This document shows, piece by piece, positions 1 to 7,176 of a stretch of DNA of 38,454 nt. The notes beneath the pieces are model-generated. The model had not been told where the DNA came from. It was given only the letters and a program-made list of their open reading frames with translations, and did not search any database. The stretch covers positions 1 to 38,454 of the forward strand of contig USLD01000001.1 in assembly GCA_900555495.1 (NCBI GenBank), in the 5' to 3' direction. The DNA is from an uncultured Slackia sp. Lineage in GTDB: Bacteria; Actinomycetota; Coriobacteriia; Coriobacteriales; Eggerthellaceae. Made by a program: the position numbers and the translations under genes. Within the stretch, counting starts at the first letter, position 1; each line of letters begins with the position of its first letter.

Positions 1-552
1 CTTGCCTGCGCCTTCGCGGGCTTCGGTTGCTTTATGGTATTTTTCGCCATCGTTCTGGGGAATATGGCGCAAAAGCTCGGCACGGCGCCCCTCGAGACGT
101 ACGCGCGCGGCTTCCTCGTCCTGACCGGAGGCATCCTTCTTGGAGAAGCAATTGCGCAAGGAGCAAGCCTCCTCCCTTCGCAGGTCATGGATTACAGGGG
201 CGCCTTGTGCCTCATCGGCATGTTCGTCCTGCTGATTTCAGAATGGCAGTTCCTCGACGCAACGAAAATGGCCAGCGAGACAAGCGCCATGGGTGGTGCG
301 GACCCGGATGAAAACCAGTCTCAGGAGAACGCCTTCGATATCGGGAAATTCGCCGAGCAATACGGCCTTTCTCCTCGCGAGCAAGACGTACTCAATCTGC
401 TTATAAAAGGTCGATCGGTGCCTTTCATATGCGACGAACTCTTCCTTGCAAAAAGCACCGTAGCAACCCACGTAAAACACCTATACAAGAAAGTCGGCAT
501 TACCCAAGGACGCCAAGAGCTTCTCGACATCGTCGAACATTTCGAAAAATAG
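1..552 (+). CDS. LuxR-type helix-turn-helix regulator with membrane N-terminus (3' part only)
   Basis: The reading frame is open from base 1, so the gene begins left of the window and only its last ~183 codons are seen. The visible first ~90 residues are hydrophobic with short loops (for example FFAIVLGNMAQ and ALCLIGMFVLLIS), consistent with the last membrane helices of a multi-pass sensor. An acidic linker follows, then a LuxR/GerE DNA-binding domain at the C-terminus with the motifs YGLSPREQDVLNLL and AKSTVATHVKHLYKKVG. Proteins with about 10-12 membrane helices joined to a LuxR HTH are abundant in Eggerthellaceae, where they are thought to act as one-component membrane sensors. The ligand cannot be told from this fragment. 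The methionine at base 34 is internal and should not be taken as the start. Confidence 0.85.
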   Translation, partial: LACAFAGFGCFMVFFAIVLGNMAQKLGTAPLETYARGFLVLTGGILLGEAIAQGASLLPSQVMDYRGALCLIGMFVLLISEWQFLDATKMASETSAMGGADPDENQSQENAFDIGKFAEQYGLSPREQDVLNLLIKGRSVPFICDELFLAKSTVATHVKHLYKKVGITQGRQELLDIVEHFEK

Positions 553-597
553 AGCGCTGAGTCGGCACCGCACATTCGCACTGCCATCGCTGGGCCC

Positions 598-1029
598 ATG
601 AAAATTACCGGTCTCTCCTTATCGCAGACTCCTTCAGACGCCCCGAAACCCTCAGCGGAAATCTTAGAGAGGCATCGCCGCCAATATGTGGACATGGTCC
701 GACATGAGGTGCCCCTCGATTATCTCGATGACCTTATACTCGCAGAGCCTCCTGAGAACCTCCCCTATGTCCCTCCTGATTTGCCCGCATATCGCTTTCC
801 GCCTATGCTTCGGCGTGAATACGATGTGGTATTTGCACATCCACTTCGTGTGCGAGAGGCTTTAGGCTTTCTGGACCATAGCCGACCACCACCTTTTCAC
901 TCGGATTTTGACGGCCTGAACATCGTCAATATCCGACAGAAAGGTGGTTTTGTAAGGCAGATTGGCATCATCTGCAAAGCGGGTGGTTGTCTCGGCGCGG
1001 CTGCGCACGCGCCAGACTTAAGCCATTAA
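598..1029 (+). CDS. Hypothetical protein, possible gene remnant
   Basis: This is a 143-residue open frame that I do not recognise. It starts 45 bases after the LuxR gene and has no convincing Shine-Dalgarno sequence before the ATG. Its base composition is clearly lower in GC than its neighbours, with mixed third positions unlike the surrounding genes. The first ~100 residues are polar and proline-rich (NLPYVPPDLPAYRFPP) and look protein-like. The last ~30 residues turn Gly/Ala/Cys-rich and look like accidental read-through, so the real gene may be truncated near base 950. It could be a small recently acquired gene, a remnant, or not coding at all. Confidence 0.35.
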   Translation: MKITGLSLSQTPSDAPKPSAEILERHRRQYVDMVRHEVPLDYLDDLILAEPPENLPYVPPDLPAYRFPPMLRREYDVVFAHPLRVREALGFLDHSRPPPFHSDFDGLNIVNIRQKGGFVRQIGIICKAGGCLGAAAHAPDLSH

Positions 1030-1036
1030 CGCAAAA

Positions 1037-1063
1037 GCGGGCGAAGGGAAATCCTTCGCCCGC
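1037..1063 (-). terminator. Intrinsic terminator after panF
   Basis: There is an 11-bp perfect stem (GCGGGCGAAGG with CCTTCGCCCGC) and a 5-base loop. Read on the minus strand it is followed by TTTTGC, about 30 bases beyond the panF stop. It overlaps the region just after the plus-strand orphan ORF. Confidence 0.85.
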
Positions 1064-1094
1064 TCGGGACTGTCGCACGCGAACGCGGTTCGCG

Positions 1095-2591
1095 CTATTT
1101 CTCCGGGAAGAACACCTGGAGCATCTTCTTGTCGCTCGGCTTGCCCAGATACGAACCGACCACCATGAGCACGAGCGCCACCGTGATGCCGATCACAATC
1201 TGATGCAGGCCGAACAGCTTGAAGCCGATCGCCATGGTGAAGCAATAGGTCAGCGTGCCGCCCACCATGGACGCGATCGCGCCCGTCTTGTTCGCACGCT
1301 TCCAGAACAGCGCACCCACGAACACCCAGCAGAACGCCGTTTCCAGGCCGCCGAACGCGAACATGTTGATCTTCCAGATCACGTCGGGCGGGGTGACGGC
1401 CAGCACGAACACGATGACGCCGATGCCGAACGTGGCGATCTGGCTGAAGCGCGAGACGTTTTTGTCCTGCACTTCGACGCCCTTCTCCTCGGCACGATGC
1501 AGCCACAGGTCCTTGATGATCGCGGAAGAGGATGCGATCAGCAGCGACGAAACCGTCGAAATGGACGCGGCGATGGGGCCGATGATCGCGATGCCCGCAA
1601 GCCACGGAGGCAGCGTCTGAGCGATGGCGATCGGGATGATGTTATCGACGCTTCCGCCGTATGCGGCGAGGTCTTCGGTCAGAACGCCCGCAGACAGCGT
1701 GCCCAAAGCAGTGACGCCGATCATCATGGCGCCGATGATGACGGTGCCCCAGATCATGGCCCTGTGCAGCGATTTGGTGTCCTTGTAGCCCATGCAGCGG
1801 ACGACCGACTGGGGCAGGCAGAACGTCAGCACGCCCACCAGCAGCCACTGCGTGAAGTACAGGCTCAGGGGCATGGCGCCGCCGGCGAAGGGTTCGAGCA
1901 GCTCGGGACGGTTGGCCTGGATGGTGTTCATCACGTTCTCGTAGCCGCCGCCCGCGCTAAAGATGCCGCCCGCCAGCACAGCGATGCCCACCAGCATGGC
2001 GATGCCGCACAGCGCGTCGGTCACAGCCACGCCGCGGAATCCGCCGACCGCCGTGAAGATAATCACAGCCGCGCCGAACAGGAACAGGCCAGTGACGTAG
2101 GAATAGCCCGTCACGGCCTCGAACAGCTTCGCGCCGCCGACGAACTGGGCCACCATAGTGGCGGCGAAAAACAGCACCAAGATGAACGCCGCGGCCACAG
2201 CCAGCGCATTGGACTGGTAGCGCTCGCGGATCACGTCGATGACCGTGACGGCGCCGAGCTTGCGCGACACGAGCGCCATCTTCTTGCCCATGATGCCGTA
2301 CAGCAAGAACAGCGTGACGACCTGCACCGTGGCCATGTAGACCCAGCCGAAGCCGACATTCCACGCCTGGCCGGGGCCGCCCACGAACGAGCTCACCGAG
2401 CCGTACGTGGCGATCGTGGTCATGGCAAGCACGAAGCCGCCCAGCGCACGGTCGCCGATGAAGTATTCCTTGACGAATCCGCCCGTCGAGGCGGCGCGCG
2501 ACCTCCTGCGCACCACGAGCGCGAGGCCCAAGGCCGCCAGCAAGAATACGAGCGCAGGCACCAAGCCCGCGAGTCCGATGGCATTAGTCAC
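1095..2591 (-). CDS. panF: Sodium/pantothenate symporter
   Basis: A member of the SSS (sodium:solute symporter) family that matches E. coli PanF in detail. It imports pantothenate, the coenzyme A precursor, with Na+. Recognisable stretches in order are EYFIGDRALGGFVLAMT, SSFVGGPGQAW, AQFVGGAKLFEAVTGYSY, TAVGGFRGVAVTDALCG, QSVVRCMGYKDTKSLHRAM and SSSAIIKDLW, across about 13 hydrophobic segments. The frame is open up to an ATG-ATG at 2615, but that has no ribosome site. The GTG at 2591 lies 8 bases after GAGGG and overlaps the yhdT stop (GTGACTAA), which implies translational coupling, so it is preferred (498 residues). The yhdT-panF order is the same as in enterobacteria and strengthens the assignment. 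It is likely transcribed from the promoter ahead of yhdT. Confidence 0.93.
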   Translation of the reverse strand: MTNAIGLAGLVPALVFLLAALGLALVVRRRSRAASTGGFVKEYFIGDRALGGFVLAMTTIATYGSVSSFVGGPGQAWNVGFGWVYMATVQVVTLFLLYGIMGKKMALVSRKLGAVTVIDVIRERYQSNALAVAAAFILVLFFAATMVAQFVGGAKLFEAVTGYSYVTGLFLFGAAVIIFTAVGGFRGVAVTDALCGIAMLVGIAVLAGGIFSAGGGYENVMNTIQANRPELLEPFAGGAMPLSLYFTQWLLVGVLTFCLPQSVVRCMGYKDTKSLHRAMIWGTVIIGAMMIGVTALGTLSAGVLTEDLAAYGGSVDNIIPIAIAQTLPPWLAGIAIIGPIAASISTVSSLLIASSSAIIKDLWLHRAEEKGVEVQDKNVSRFSQIATFGIGVIVFVLAVTPPDVIWKINMFAFGGLETAFCWVFVGALFWKRANKTGAIASMVGGTLTYCFTMAIGFKLFGLHQIVIGITVALVLMVVGSYLGKPSDKKMLQVFFPEK

Positions 2592-2868
2592 GGTCGGCAC
2601 CCTCTTCCTCATCATCCAGATCGAAATCGGCGAAGACGCGCTTTGCCAGGAACACCGCTACAGCGACGGCGAACAGCCACGTTCCTACCGTGCCGCCGAT
2701 GATCCACACGGGCGTGCCGAACACCTTCACATCGAGGCCCGCAAGGCCGAAGCCCGCAACGGCCCAAACCACAATGCAGAGCACGAGCGAGACCACCGTG
2801 GCCTTCGCTTCTTTGTTCGCCTGAAGCATCTTCTGGCGATAGGTCAATCCGTCTTTCGACGACTCCAT
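2584..2868 (-). CDS. yhdT: YhdT family small membrane protein (DUF997)
   Basis: A 94-residue protein with two hydrophobic segments (VVSLVLCIVVWAVAGFGLA and IIGGTVGTWLFAVAVAVFLA) and an acidic tail (DFDLDDEEEG). It matches the YhdT family of small inner-membrane proteins, which sits directly upstream of panF in enterobacteria. Its biochemical role is unknown; a helper role for PanF is inferred from the conserved pairing. The ATG at 2868 is chosen because AAGGGAG lies 6 bases before it; an in-frame ATG at 2883 would place that ribosome site inside the gene. Its stop overlaps the panF start by 8 bases. Confidence 0.85.
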   Translation of the reverse strand: MESSKDGLTYRQKMLQANKEAKATVVSLVLCIVVWAVAGFGLAGLDVKVFGTPVWIIGGTVGTWLFAVAVAVFLAKRVFADFDLDDEEEGADRD

Positions 2869-2963
2869 GACCGCTCCCTTCATTTCCTACAAACGATCGC
2901 TTCGTCTGCGACGCCGAGCCGTGAAATCCCCTTCGTCGCGACCGCCGATAATGCGGCACAGAA

Positions 2964-2999
2964 ATTGTATCGGCGCGGCCTTCCTCCTACGACGTCGTA
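2964..2999 (-). promoter_or_regulatory. Putative yhdT-panF promoter with a 12-bp palindrome
   Basis: On the minus strand a TACAAT -10 box (2969-2964) lies about 95 bases before the yhdT start. No recognisable -35 hexamer occurs at the right distance. Instead the perfect palindrome TACGACGTCGTA (2988-2999) covers the -35 position. The arrangement suggests a regulator-dependent promoter, but both elements are short. Confidence 0.4.
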
Positions 3000-3061
3000 T
3001 GATTTCGGAAGGACATATTCGCCATTCTGCCCATGTATGCGCAATTTACCTGGGGAAATGA

Positions 3062-3090
3062 TTGCATCTTCTGTACAAAGCTTTTATATT
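3062..3090 (+). promoter_or_regulatory. Sigma-70 type promoter for the transposase-like gene
   Basis: TTGCAT (3062-3067) and TATATT (3085-3090) are separated by exactly 17 bases, close to consensus for the housekeeping sigma factor. A start near 3097 gives a leader of ~100 bases that opens with a tandem GCGGGGTA repeat (3094-3101 and 3104-3111). The stretch around it is AT-rich against its surroundings. Confidence 0.6.
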
Positions 3091-3199
3091 TATGCGGGGT
3101 ATTGCGGGGTACTAATCTCGCGAAACTTCCTCGCCGCACAAAAGCACGGAAGGCAGACCGTCCCGAAGCGGCCCGTATTACGCCGAAGAAAGGCCCGTC

Positions 3200-4831
3200 A
3201 TGCACCTGAAGAAAACGAAGCGCAACGGCCGCATCTATCTTTCAATCGTCCAGAATTACCGCGAAGACGGCACCACCAAAACGCGCACGATCGAAACCAT
3301 CGGATACGCCGACGCTTACGTCGGGCAATACGCCGACCCCATCGCCCATTTCGAGGAGCGCGTGGCCGCCATGAACGAAGAGCGGCGCTCGCAGCGCGCG
3401 GCGATCGAATTCGCATTTCCGCCCGACTGCACCATCGACGCCAACCGCACGGAATCGGCCCGCTGGGGCGTGGCGATCGCGCTGGCCTACCTTGACGCGC
3501 TGGAAGCGAAACGCGCCATAGGCCCCACCGAACGCGATGCTCGACGTGTGAAGGCGGTCGAAGATGCGTGCGGCGAACAGGCCAAGCCATCGCGCACCGA
3601 CGCGTTCACGGCGCGGCGCGCGTTCGAGATCTTCACCGTCGAACGAGTGTTGCACGCCTCGCCTAAGCACGAAACCTGGGAGCGGCGCGAATCGTTTCCG
3701 CGCCCGTGCGATTTCGCGATCGACGAGGCCTACCGCGTACTGCCCGTGATCGCCCACGCCGACGAGCGCATCGCACGCTCGATGCGGGCCGCCTACGAGC
3801 GCATCAGGCCGCAGCACGCGCACCTTGCATGCGCTCATGTAGTCTTGGGGGCCTTCGCCTTCGACGACACCGACGACGTCGATTCGGCGGGCGCGGGCGA
3901 TGTCGAGGGCCGCATGGCCGTCTGCCTGGCCATGGTGCTCGACGAAGACGGCATGCCCGCAGGCTATCGGCTCATCGAGGCCGACCCCGACGAACACGCC
4001 GTGCGCCGCCTGGCCGACGACATCAAGAAGAACATGGGCGCCCGGCGCGTGGTCATGGTGGCGGGACGCCTGTCCCGCGCGGAGGCGATCATGAAAATGC
4101 TCGGCGCGCAAGGCGACGGCTTCATCATGCACCGCCCCCTCGAAACCGCCGTCGGCAACATGCGGCATTGGATCGTGGACGACCAGGGCTACACCACCAG
4201 CCGCTCGGGCAACTACCGCATCAAATCGCGTGTGCGCACCGCCACGGTGCAACCCGTCGACGCGCCCGACGAAAGCCCCCAGGCCGCCAAGCGCGTCCGC
4301 GTGCGCGACATCGTGTTCTGGGGCCGCGATTACGCCCTGCGACGCCAAGGCGGGCGCGGCGACGCCGAAAGCGGCGCCCTGGACGGCTACGCGTGCATCG
4401 TGACCAGCGAACTGGACCTGAAGGCACCCGAAGTATTCCACCTATACCGAGAACTGTGGCGTCTTGCCGAGCCGTTCCAGGTTCTCGAATCCGACTTCTC
4501 GCCTTCGCCGTATCCCACGCCGCGCGACGAGCATATGCGCGCCCATTTCGTAATCTGCTACGCGGCGTTTTTCGCCATGCGTCTGATGCGAAGCGACCTG
4601 CACTGGCGCTTCAACGCGGCCCAGGTGGCCGACGCGCTCATCCGCATGGAAGGCGGTCATTTGGCGGAAAACTGGTTCCTGTTCGGCTATCGCAGCCCCG
4701 TGAGCGATGCGATCGAGCAGGCCGCGGGAGTCGATGCGGCCCGGCGCCTGCGCACGCGCCAAGATATCCGCGAAGGAATAGCCCGGGCACGCCGCCATAT
4801 CAGGCGCGAACAGACCGGCTCCGGCATGTGA
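3200..4831 (+). CDS. IS1634-family transposase homologue lacking the catalytic DDE residues
   Basis: A 543-residue protein of about normal family length. The N-terminus (MHLKKTKRNGRIYLSIVQNY, then RTIETIGY and DPIAHFEE) and C-terminus (GYACIVTSE, VFHLYRELW, DEHMRAHFVICYAAFFAMRL) are typical of IS1634/IS4-group transposases. Aligned from memory to the family, the first catalytic Asp (YYDVT motif) falls on His213, the second (VADRG/VADKG) on Gly289 in VVMVAGR, and the Glu (WxIEE) on Ala423 in WRLAEPF. The downstream Lys is Glu430. There are no stops or frameshifts, codon use is like the host, AAAGG lies 6 bases before the ATG, and a promoter lies upstream. I see no terminal inverted repeats. 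This fits a retained, non-transposing protein better than an active IS, possibly DNA-binding. Its role is unknown. Confidence 0.8.
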   Translation: MHLKKTKRNGRIYLSIVQNYREDGTTKTRTIETIGYADAYVGQYADPIAHFEERVAAMNEERRSQRAAIEFAFPPDCTIDANRTESARWGVAIALAYLDALEAKRAIGPTERDARRVKAVEDACGEQAKPSRTDAFTARRAFEIFTVERVLHASPKHETWERRESFPRPCDFAIDEAYRVLPVIAHADERIARSMRAAYERIRPQHAHLACAHVVLGAFAFDDTDDVDSAGAGDVEGRMAVCLAMVLDEDGMPAGYRLIEADPDEHAVRRLADDIKKNMGARRVVMVAGRLSRAEAIMKMLGAQGDGFIMHRPLETAVGNMRHWIVDDQGYTTSRSGNYRIKSRVRTATVQPVDAPDESPQAAKRVRVRDIVFWGRDYALRRQGGRGDAESGALDGYACIVTSELDLKAPEVFHLYRELWRLAEPFQVLESDFSPSPYPTPRDEHMRAHFVICYAAFFAMRLMRSDLHWRFNAAQVADALIRMEGGHLAENWFLFGYRSPVSDAIEQAAGVDAARRLRTRQDIREGIARARRHIRREQTGSGM

Positions 4832-4849
4832 TTCGCGGCATGCAAAAAA

Positions 4850-4868
4850 CCGCGCCCGAAGGGCGCGG
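4850..4868 (-). terminator. Bidirectional terminator between converging genes
   Basis: A CCGCGCCC/GGGCGCGG stem with a GAA loop. On the minus strand it is followed by six T, so it best serves the LytTR regulator gene. On the plus strand the weaker CTTTGC tail can also stop the transposase-like gene. Confidence 0.8.
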
Positions 4869-4899
4869 CTTTGCTATTCATCGTATGGGGCGTAAAGAC

Positions 4900-5613
4900 C
4901 TAGAGTCCCAGCGCCTTTTTCAGGGAAGACACGCGGCGGCGGGAAACCGGGATCTTGTCTTCCACGCCGTTCAGGGTGAGCAGCAGGGTGCCGCCTGCCA
5001 CGGGCTCGACTTCCTCGACCATGGCCAGATTGACCAGGTATCCGCGATGCACACGGAAGAATCCGTGGCCGTCCAGGCGTTTCTCGAGCTGAGCCAGCGA
5101 AACCGTGGAGAAGTAGCGGTCGGAATCGGTCTGGAGGTAGGCGTAATCGTCGCGAGCCATGACGTAGCGGATGCTGTCGATCGCGATGAGGATCTTCTTG
5201 CCGCCCTTTTCGACGGGAATGCGCTCGGACTGAGTAGCCTTCACGTGCAGGGTGACGTGCTCGGTGGCACGGTTCACGGCCTGATGCAGACGATCGATTT
5301 CAACGGGCTTGACCAGATAATCGACCGCATTGACCTTGAAGCCCTCGAGCGCATGCTCGCTGTAAGCGGTAACGAAAATAACCGCCGGCGGATTCTTCAG
5401 GCGCTGCAGGGCCTCGGCGAACTGAATGCCCGTTACCTCGGGCATGCTCACATCCAGGAACAGCACGTCCACCGGATAGCTCTGCATTTTCTCGATGGCC
5501 TCGCGCACGCTTGCCGCCTCGGCCAAAACCTCGACACCGCCGACTTCGCCGAGCAGATAGCGAAGCTCGGAACGCGCAGGCGCTTCGTCGTCTACGATAA
5601 TTGCGTTAAGCAA
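4900..5613 (-). CDS. LytTR-family response regulator
   Basis: A response regulator of the LytR/AlgR type. The receiver domain covers residues 3-120, with the acidic pair in IIVDDE, phospho-acceptor Asp54 in LFLDVSMPE and the conserved Lys in DYLVKP. The C-terminal LytTR DNA-binding domain (about 130-237) includes MARDDYAYLQT and FFRVHRGYLVNL. It is the natural partner of the kinase encoded just upstream at 5866-7164. The start is taken as TTG at 5613 because GGAGG lies 5 bases before it and the protein then begins at the usual place (LNAIIVDDE). ATG codons at 5625 and 5643 are alternatives with poorer ribosome sites. About 250 bases separate it from the kinase gene, so it may also have its own promoter. 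Confidence 0.9.
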   Translation of the reverse strand: MLNAIIVDDEAPARSELRYLLGEVGGVEVLAEAASVREAIEKMQSYPVDVLFLDVSMPEVTGIQFAEALQRLKNPPAVIFVTAYSEHALEGFKVNAVDYLVKPVEIDRLHQAVNRATEHVTLHVKATQSERIPVEKGGKKILIAIDSIRYVMARDDYAYLQTDSDRYFSTVSLAQLEKRLDGHGFFRVHRGYLVNLAMVEEVEPVAGGTLLLTLNGVEDKIPVSRRRVSSLKKALGL

Positions 5614-5728
5614 AACGTCCTCCATCACCCTTGGCGAATGCATCGACCCGCCTCAAACCGTTCTTGCATATTAGCCGAAATATGCAGCCCCGTGAAGAAG
5701 TTCGGATGGAATGGGACAGGATGGGCAT
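5606..5728 (-). CDS. Possible 40-codon leader ORF overlapping the regulator start
   Basis: AAGGAG is followed at once by two in-frame ATG codons (5731 and 5728). The frame runs 40 codons and stops in TTGCTTAA, so its TAA overlaps the TTG start of the response regulator. This would couple translation of the two. The encoded peptide (MPILSHSIRTSSRGC...) uses codons rare in this genome (ATA, CTA, AGG, TTG), which suggests either a regulatory leader or a chance frame. Confidence 0.25.
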   Translation of the reverse strand: MPILSHSIRTSSRGCIFRLICKNGLRRVDAFAKGDGGRFA

Positions 5729-5785
5729 CATTCTCCTTATATCGACAGAGAATCGCCTCGGAATAAGCCGTTCGCCGACAATAAT

Positions 5786-5842
5786 ATGCCGTTTGCTTCA
5801 GTGCGCATACCGTCCGCCGGAAGCCGGACACGCGCATACCGG
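5786..5842. promoter_or_regulatory. Candidate LytTR binding repeats between kinase and regulator genes
   Basis: Related 11-mers TATGCCGTTTG (5786) and CATACCGTCCG (5807) are 21 bp apart, the two-turn spacing usual for LytTR-domain sites. A third copy, CATACCGGGCG, starts at 5836. GCGCATACCG occurs exactly twice (5804-5813 and 5833-5842). They lie in the gap between the kinase and regulator genes and could mediate autoregulation. The match is by spacing and repetition only. Confidence 0.35.
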
Positions 5843-5865
5843 GCGCCGTCCACCGCCCATCCGGC

Positions 5866-7164
5866 CTATTCGTCGAGCAAGGCGTCCTTGAGATACATCT
5901 TCACGCACGTGCCGTTGCCGGGGGTGGAATCGACCTGCATGCGCGATTCGGTGCCGTAGTAGCCGGTCAAGCGCTCGCTGATATTCTTCATGGCGATGCC
6001 CAAACCCTTCGAGGCGGACGGGCTGAGAAGCTTGCGCTGCTGCTCGGCATCCATGCCGATGCCGTTATCGGACACGGAGATATACACGTCGTCGCCTTCG
6101 CTGTACGCCTCCACGGCGATGCGCAGCTGGCCCTCCTGCGGCATGGCGTGGCGCACGGCGTTTTCCACAAGGGGCTGAACCATGAACGCAGGCACCATGA
6201 GGTCTTCCAGGCCCGGCTCCACATCGACGTCCATGACCAGGCGGTCTTCGCCGAAACGTGCCACCTCGAACGTGAAGTAGCGCATGGTCTGGTCGATTTC
6301 CTTCATCAATTCCACCAAGTCGTCGGAGCTTTCAAGCGTACGACGATAGAAAATCGCGAACTCGCGCAGCAGCATGCGGGCACGGTCGGGGTCGGTGCGC
6401 ACGAGAGACGCGATGGTGTTGATCGTGTTGAACAGGAAGTGCGGGTTGATCTGGGACTGCAGCGCCTTGAGCTCCATCGTGGTGGCCAGCTTGGTCTGCT
6501 GTTCGAGCTCGACGGCGGCGATCTGGGTGGACATGAGCTCGCCCAGGCCTTCGGCCAGCGCAAGCTGCGTCTCGGTGATGTCGTTGGCGTGGCGGTAGTA
6601 GAACTTCAGCGTGCCGATGATGGCATCGCCGCGGCGCAACGGCACGATGATGCCGGCGCGCAGGTTCTTGGCTTTCGTGGGAAAACCGATTTCTTCGGGC
6701 GTATGCAGCGCACGGATGCGTCCGTCTTCGATCGTGGCATGCGTGGCCTTCGTGCGAATGGGAGTGCCGGGCGTGCTGGGCGCTTCTTCCAGACCGACGT
6801 ATCCCAGGATGTATTCCCTGTCGGTGATAGCAACCGCCTGCGCGCCCGTGGCGGGAAGCAGCAAGCGGCACACCTTCTGCGCCGTTTCCACGTTAAGGCC
6901 TTCCTGGAAGCACGCCAACGTTTCGCGGGCGATCTTCAGGATGGTGTCCGACTGGCGCGCACGTACCGAATCGGGATTGAGGTGCAGATAGATCAGCAGC
7001 GCAAGCGACACGGTGAACGAAACGCCCGCGATCACGTTCAGGTTGCCGAACATCGACGGGCGGCAGACGCCCATGACGAGCACCGCGGCGGCAAGCGTAG
7101 CGACGGTGAACAAAACCAGGTCGATCAGCTTCGCGTAGTTCGCCTTTATGTTGTTGATGGTCAC
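5866..7164 (-). CDS. LytS-type sensor histidine kinase with GAF domain
   Basis: A 432-residue membrane kinase. Two hydrophobic helices (about 14-34 and 43-62) form a minimal membrane anchor. A GAF-like sensor domain (about 85-220) and the His_kinase domain with QINPHFLFN (238-246, His242 predicted phosphorylated) follow. The HATPase domain then carries VENAVRHAM, DNGIGM and KGLGIAMKN. It should phosphorylate the LytTR regulator encoded next. GTG at 7164 has AAGGAG 9 bases upstream, and that ribosome site begins inside the TAA stop of the TSUP gene, so the two genes are in one operon with a 12-base gap. With so little periplasmic sequence, the signal is likely sensed in the membrane, by a partner protein, or in the cytoplasm by GAF. 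Confidence 0.92.
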   Translation of the reverse strand: MTINNIKANYAKLIDLVLFTVATLAAAVLVMGVCRPSMFGNLNVIAGVSFTVSLALLIYLHLNPDSVRARQSDTILKIARETLACFQEGLNVETAQKVCRLLLPATGAQAVAITDREYILGYVGLEEAPSTPGTPIRTKATHATIEDGRIRALHTPEEIGFPTKAKNLRAGIIVPLRRGDAIIGTLKFYYRHANDITETQLALAEGLGELMSTQIAAVELEQQTKLATTMELKALQSQINPHFLFNTINTIASLVRTDPDRARMLLREFAIFYRRTLESSDDLVELMKEIDQTMRYFTFEVARFGEDRLVMDVDVEPGLEDLMVPAFMVQPLVENAVRHAMPQEGQLRIAVEAYSEGDDVYISVSDNGIGMDAEQQRKLLSPSASKGLGIAMKNISERLTGYYGTESRMQVDSTPGNGTCVKMYLKDALLDE

Positions 7165-7176
7165 GAAAACTTCTCC

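Noticed and set aside
987..2702. Long plus-strand open frame (571 codons) across panF
   Set aside because: It is antisense to panF, is dominated by His, Arg, Asp and Gln as expected from the reverse of a GC-rich gene, and has no domain.
3100..4900. Active insertion sequence boundaries around the transposase-like gene
   Set aside because: I looked for matching inverted ends and a target duplication on both sides and found none; the ends may be lost.
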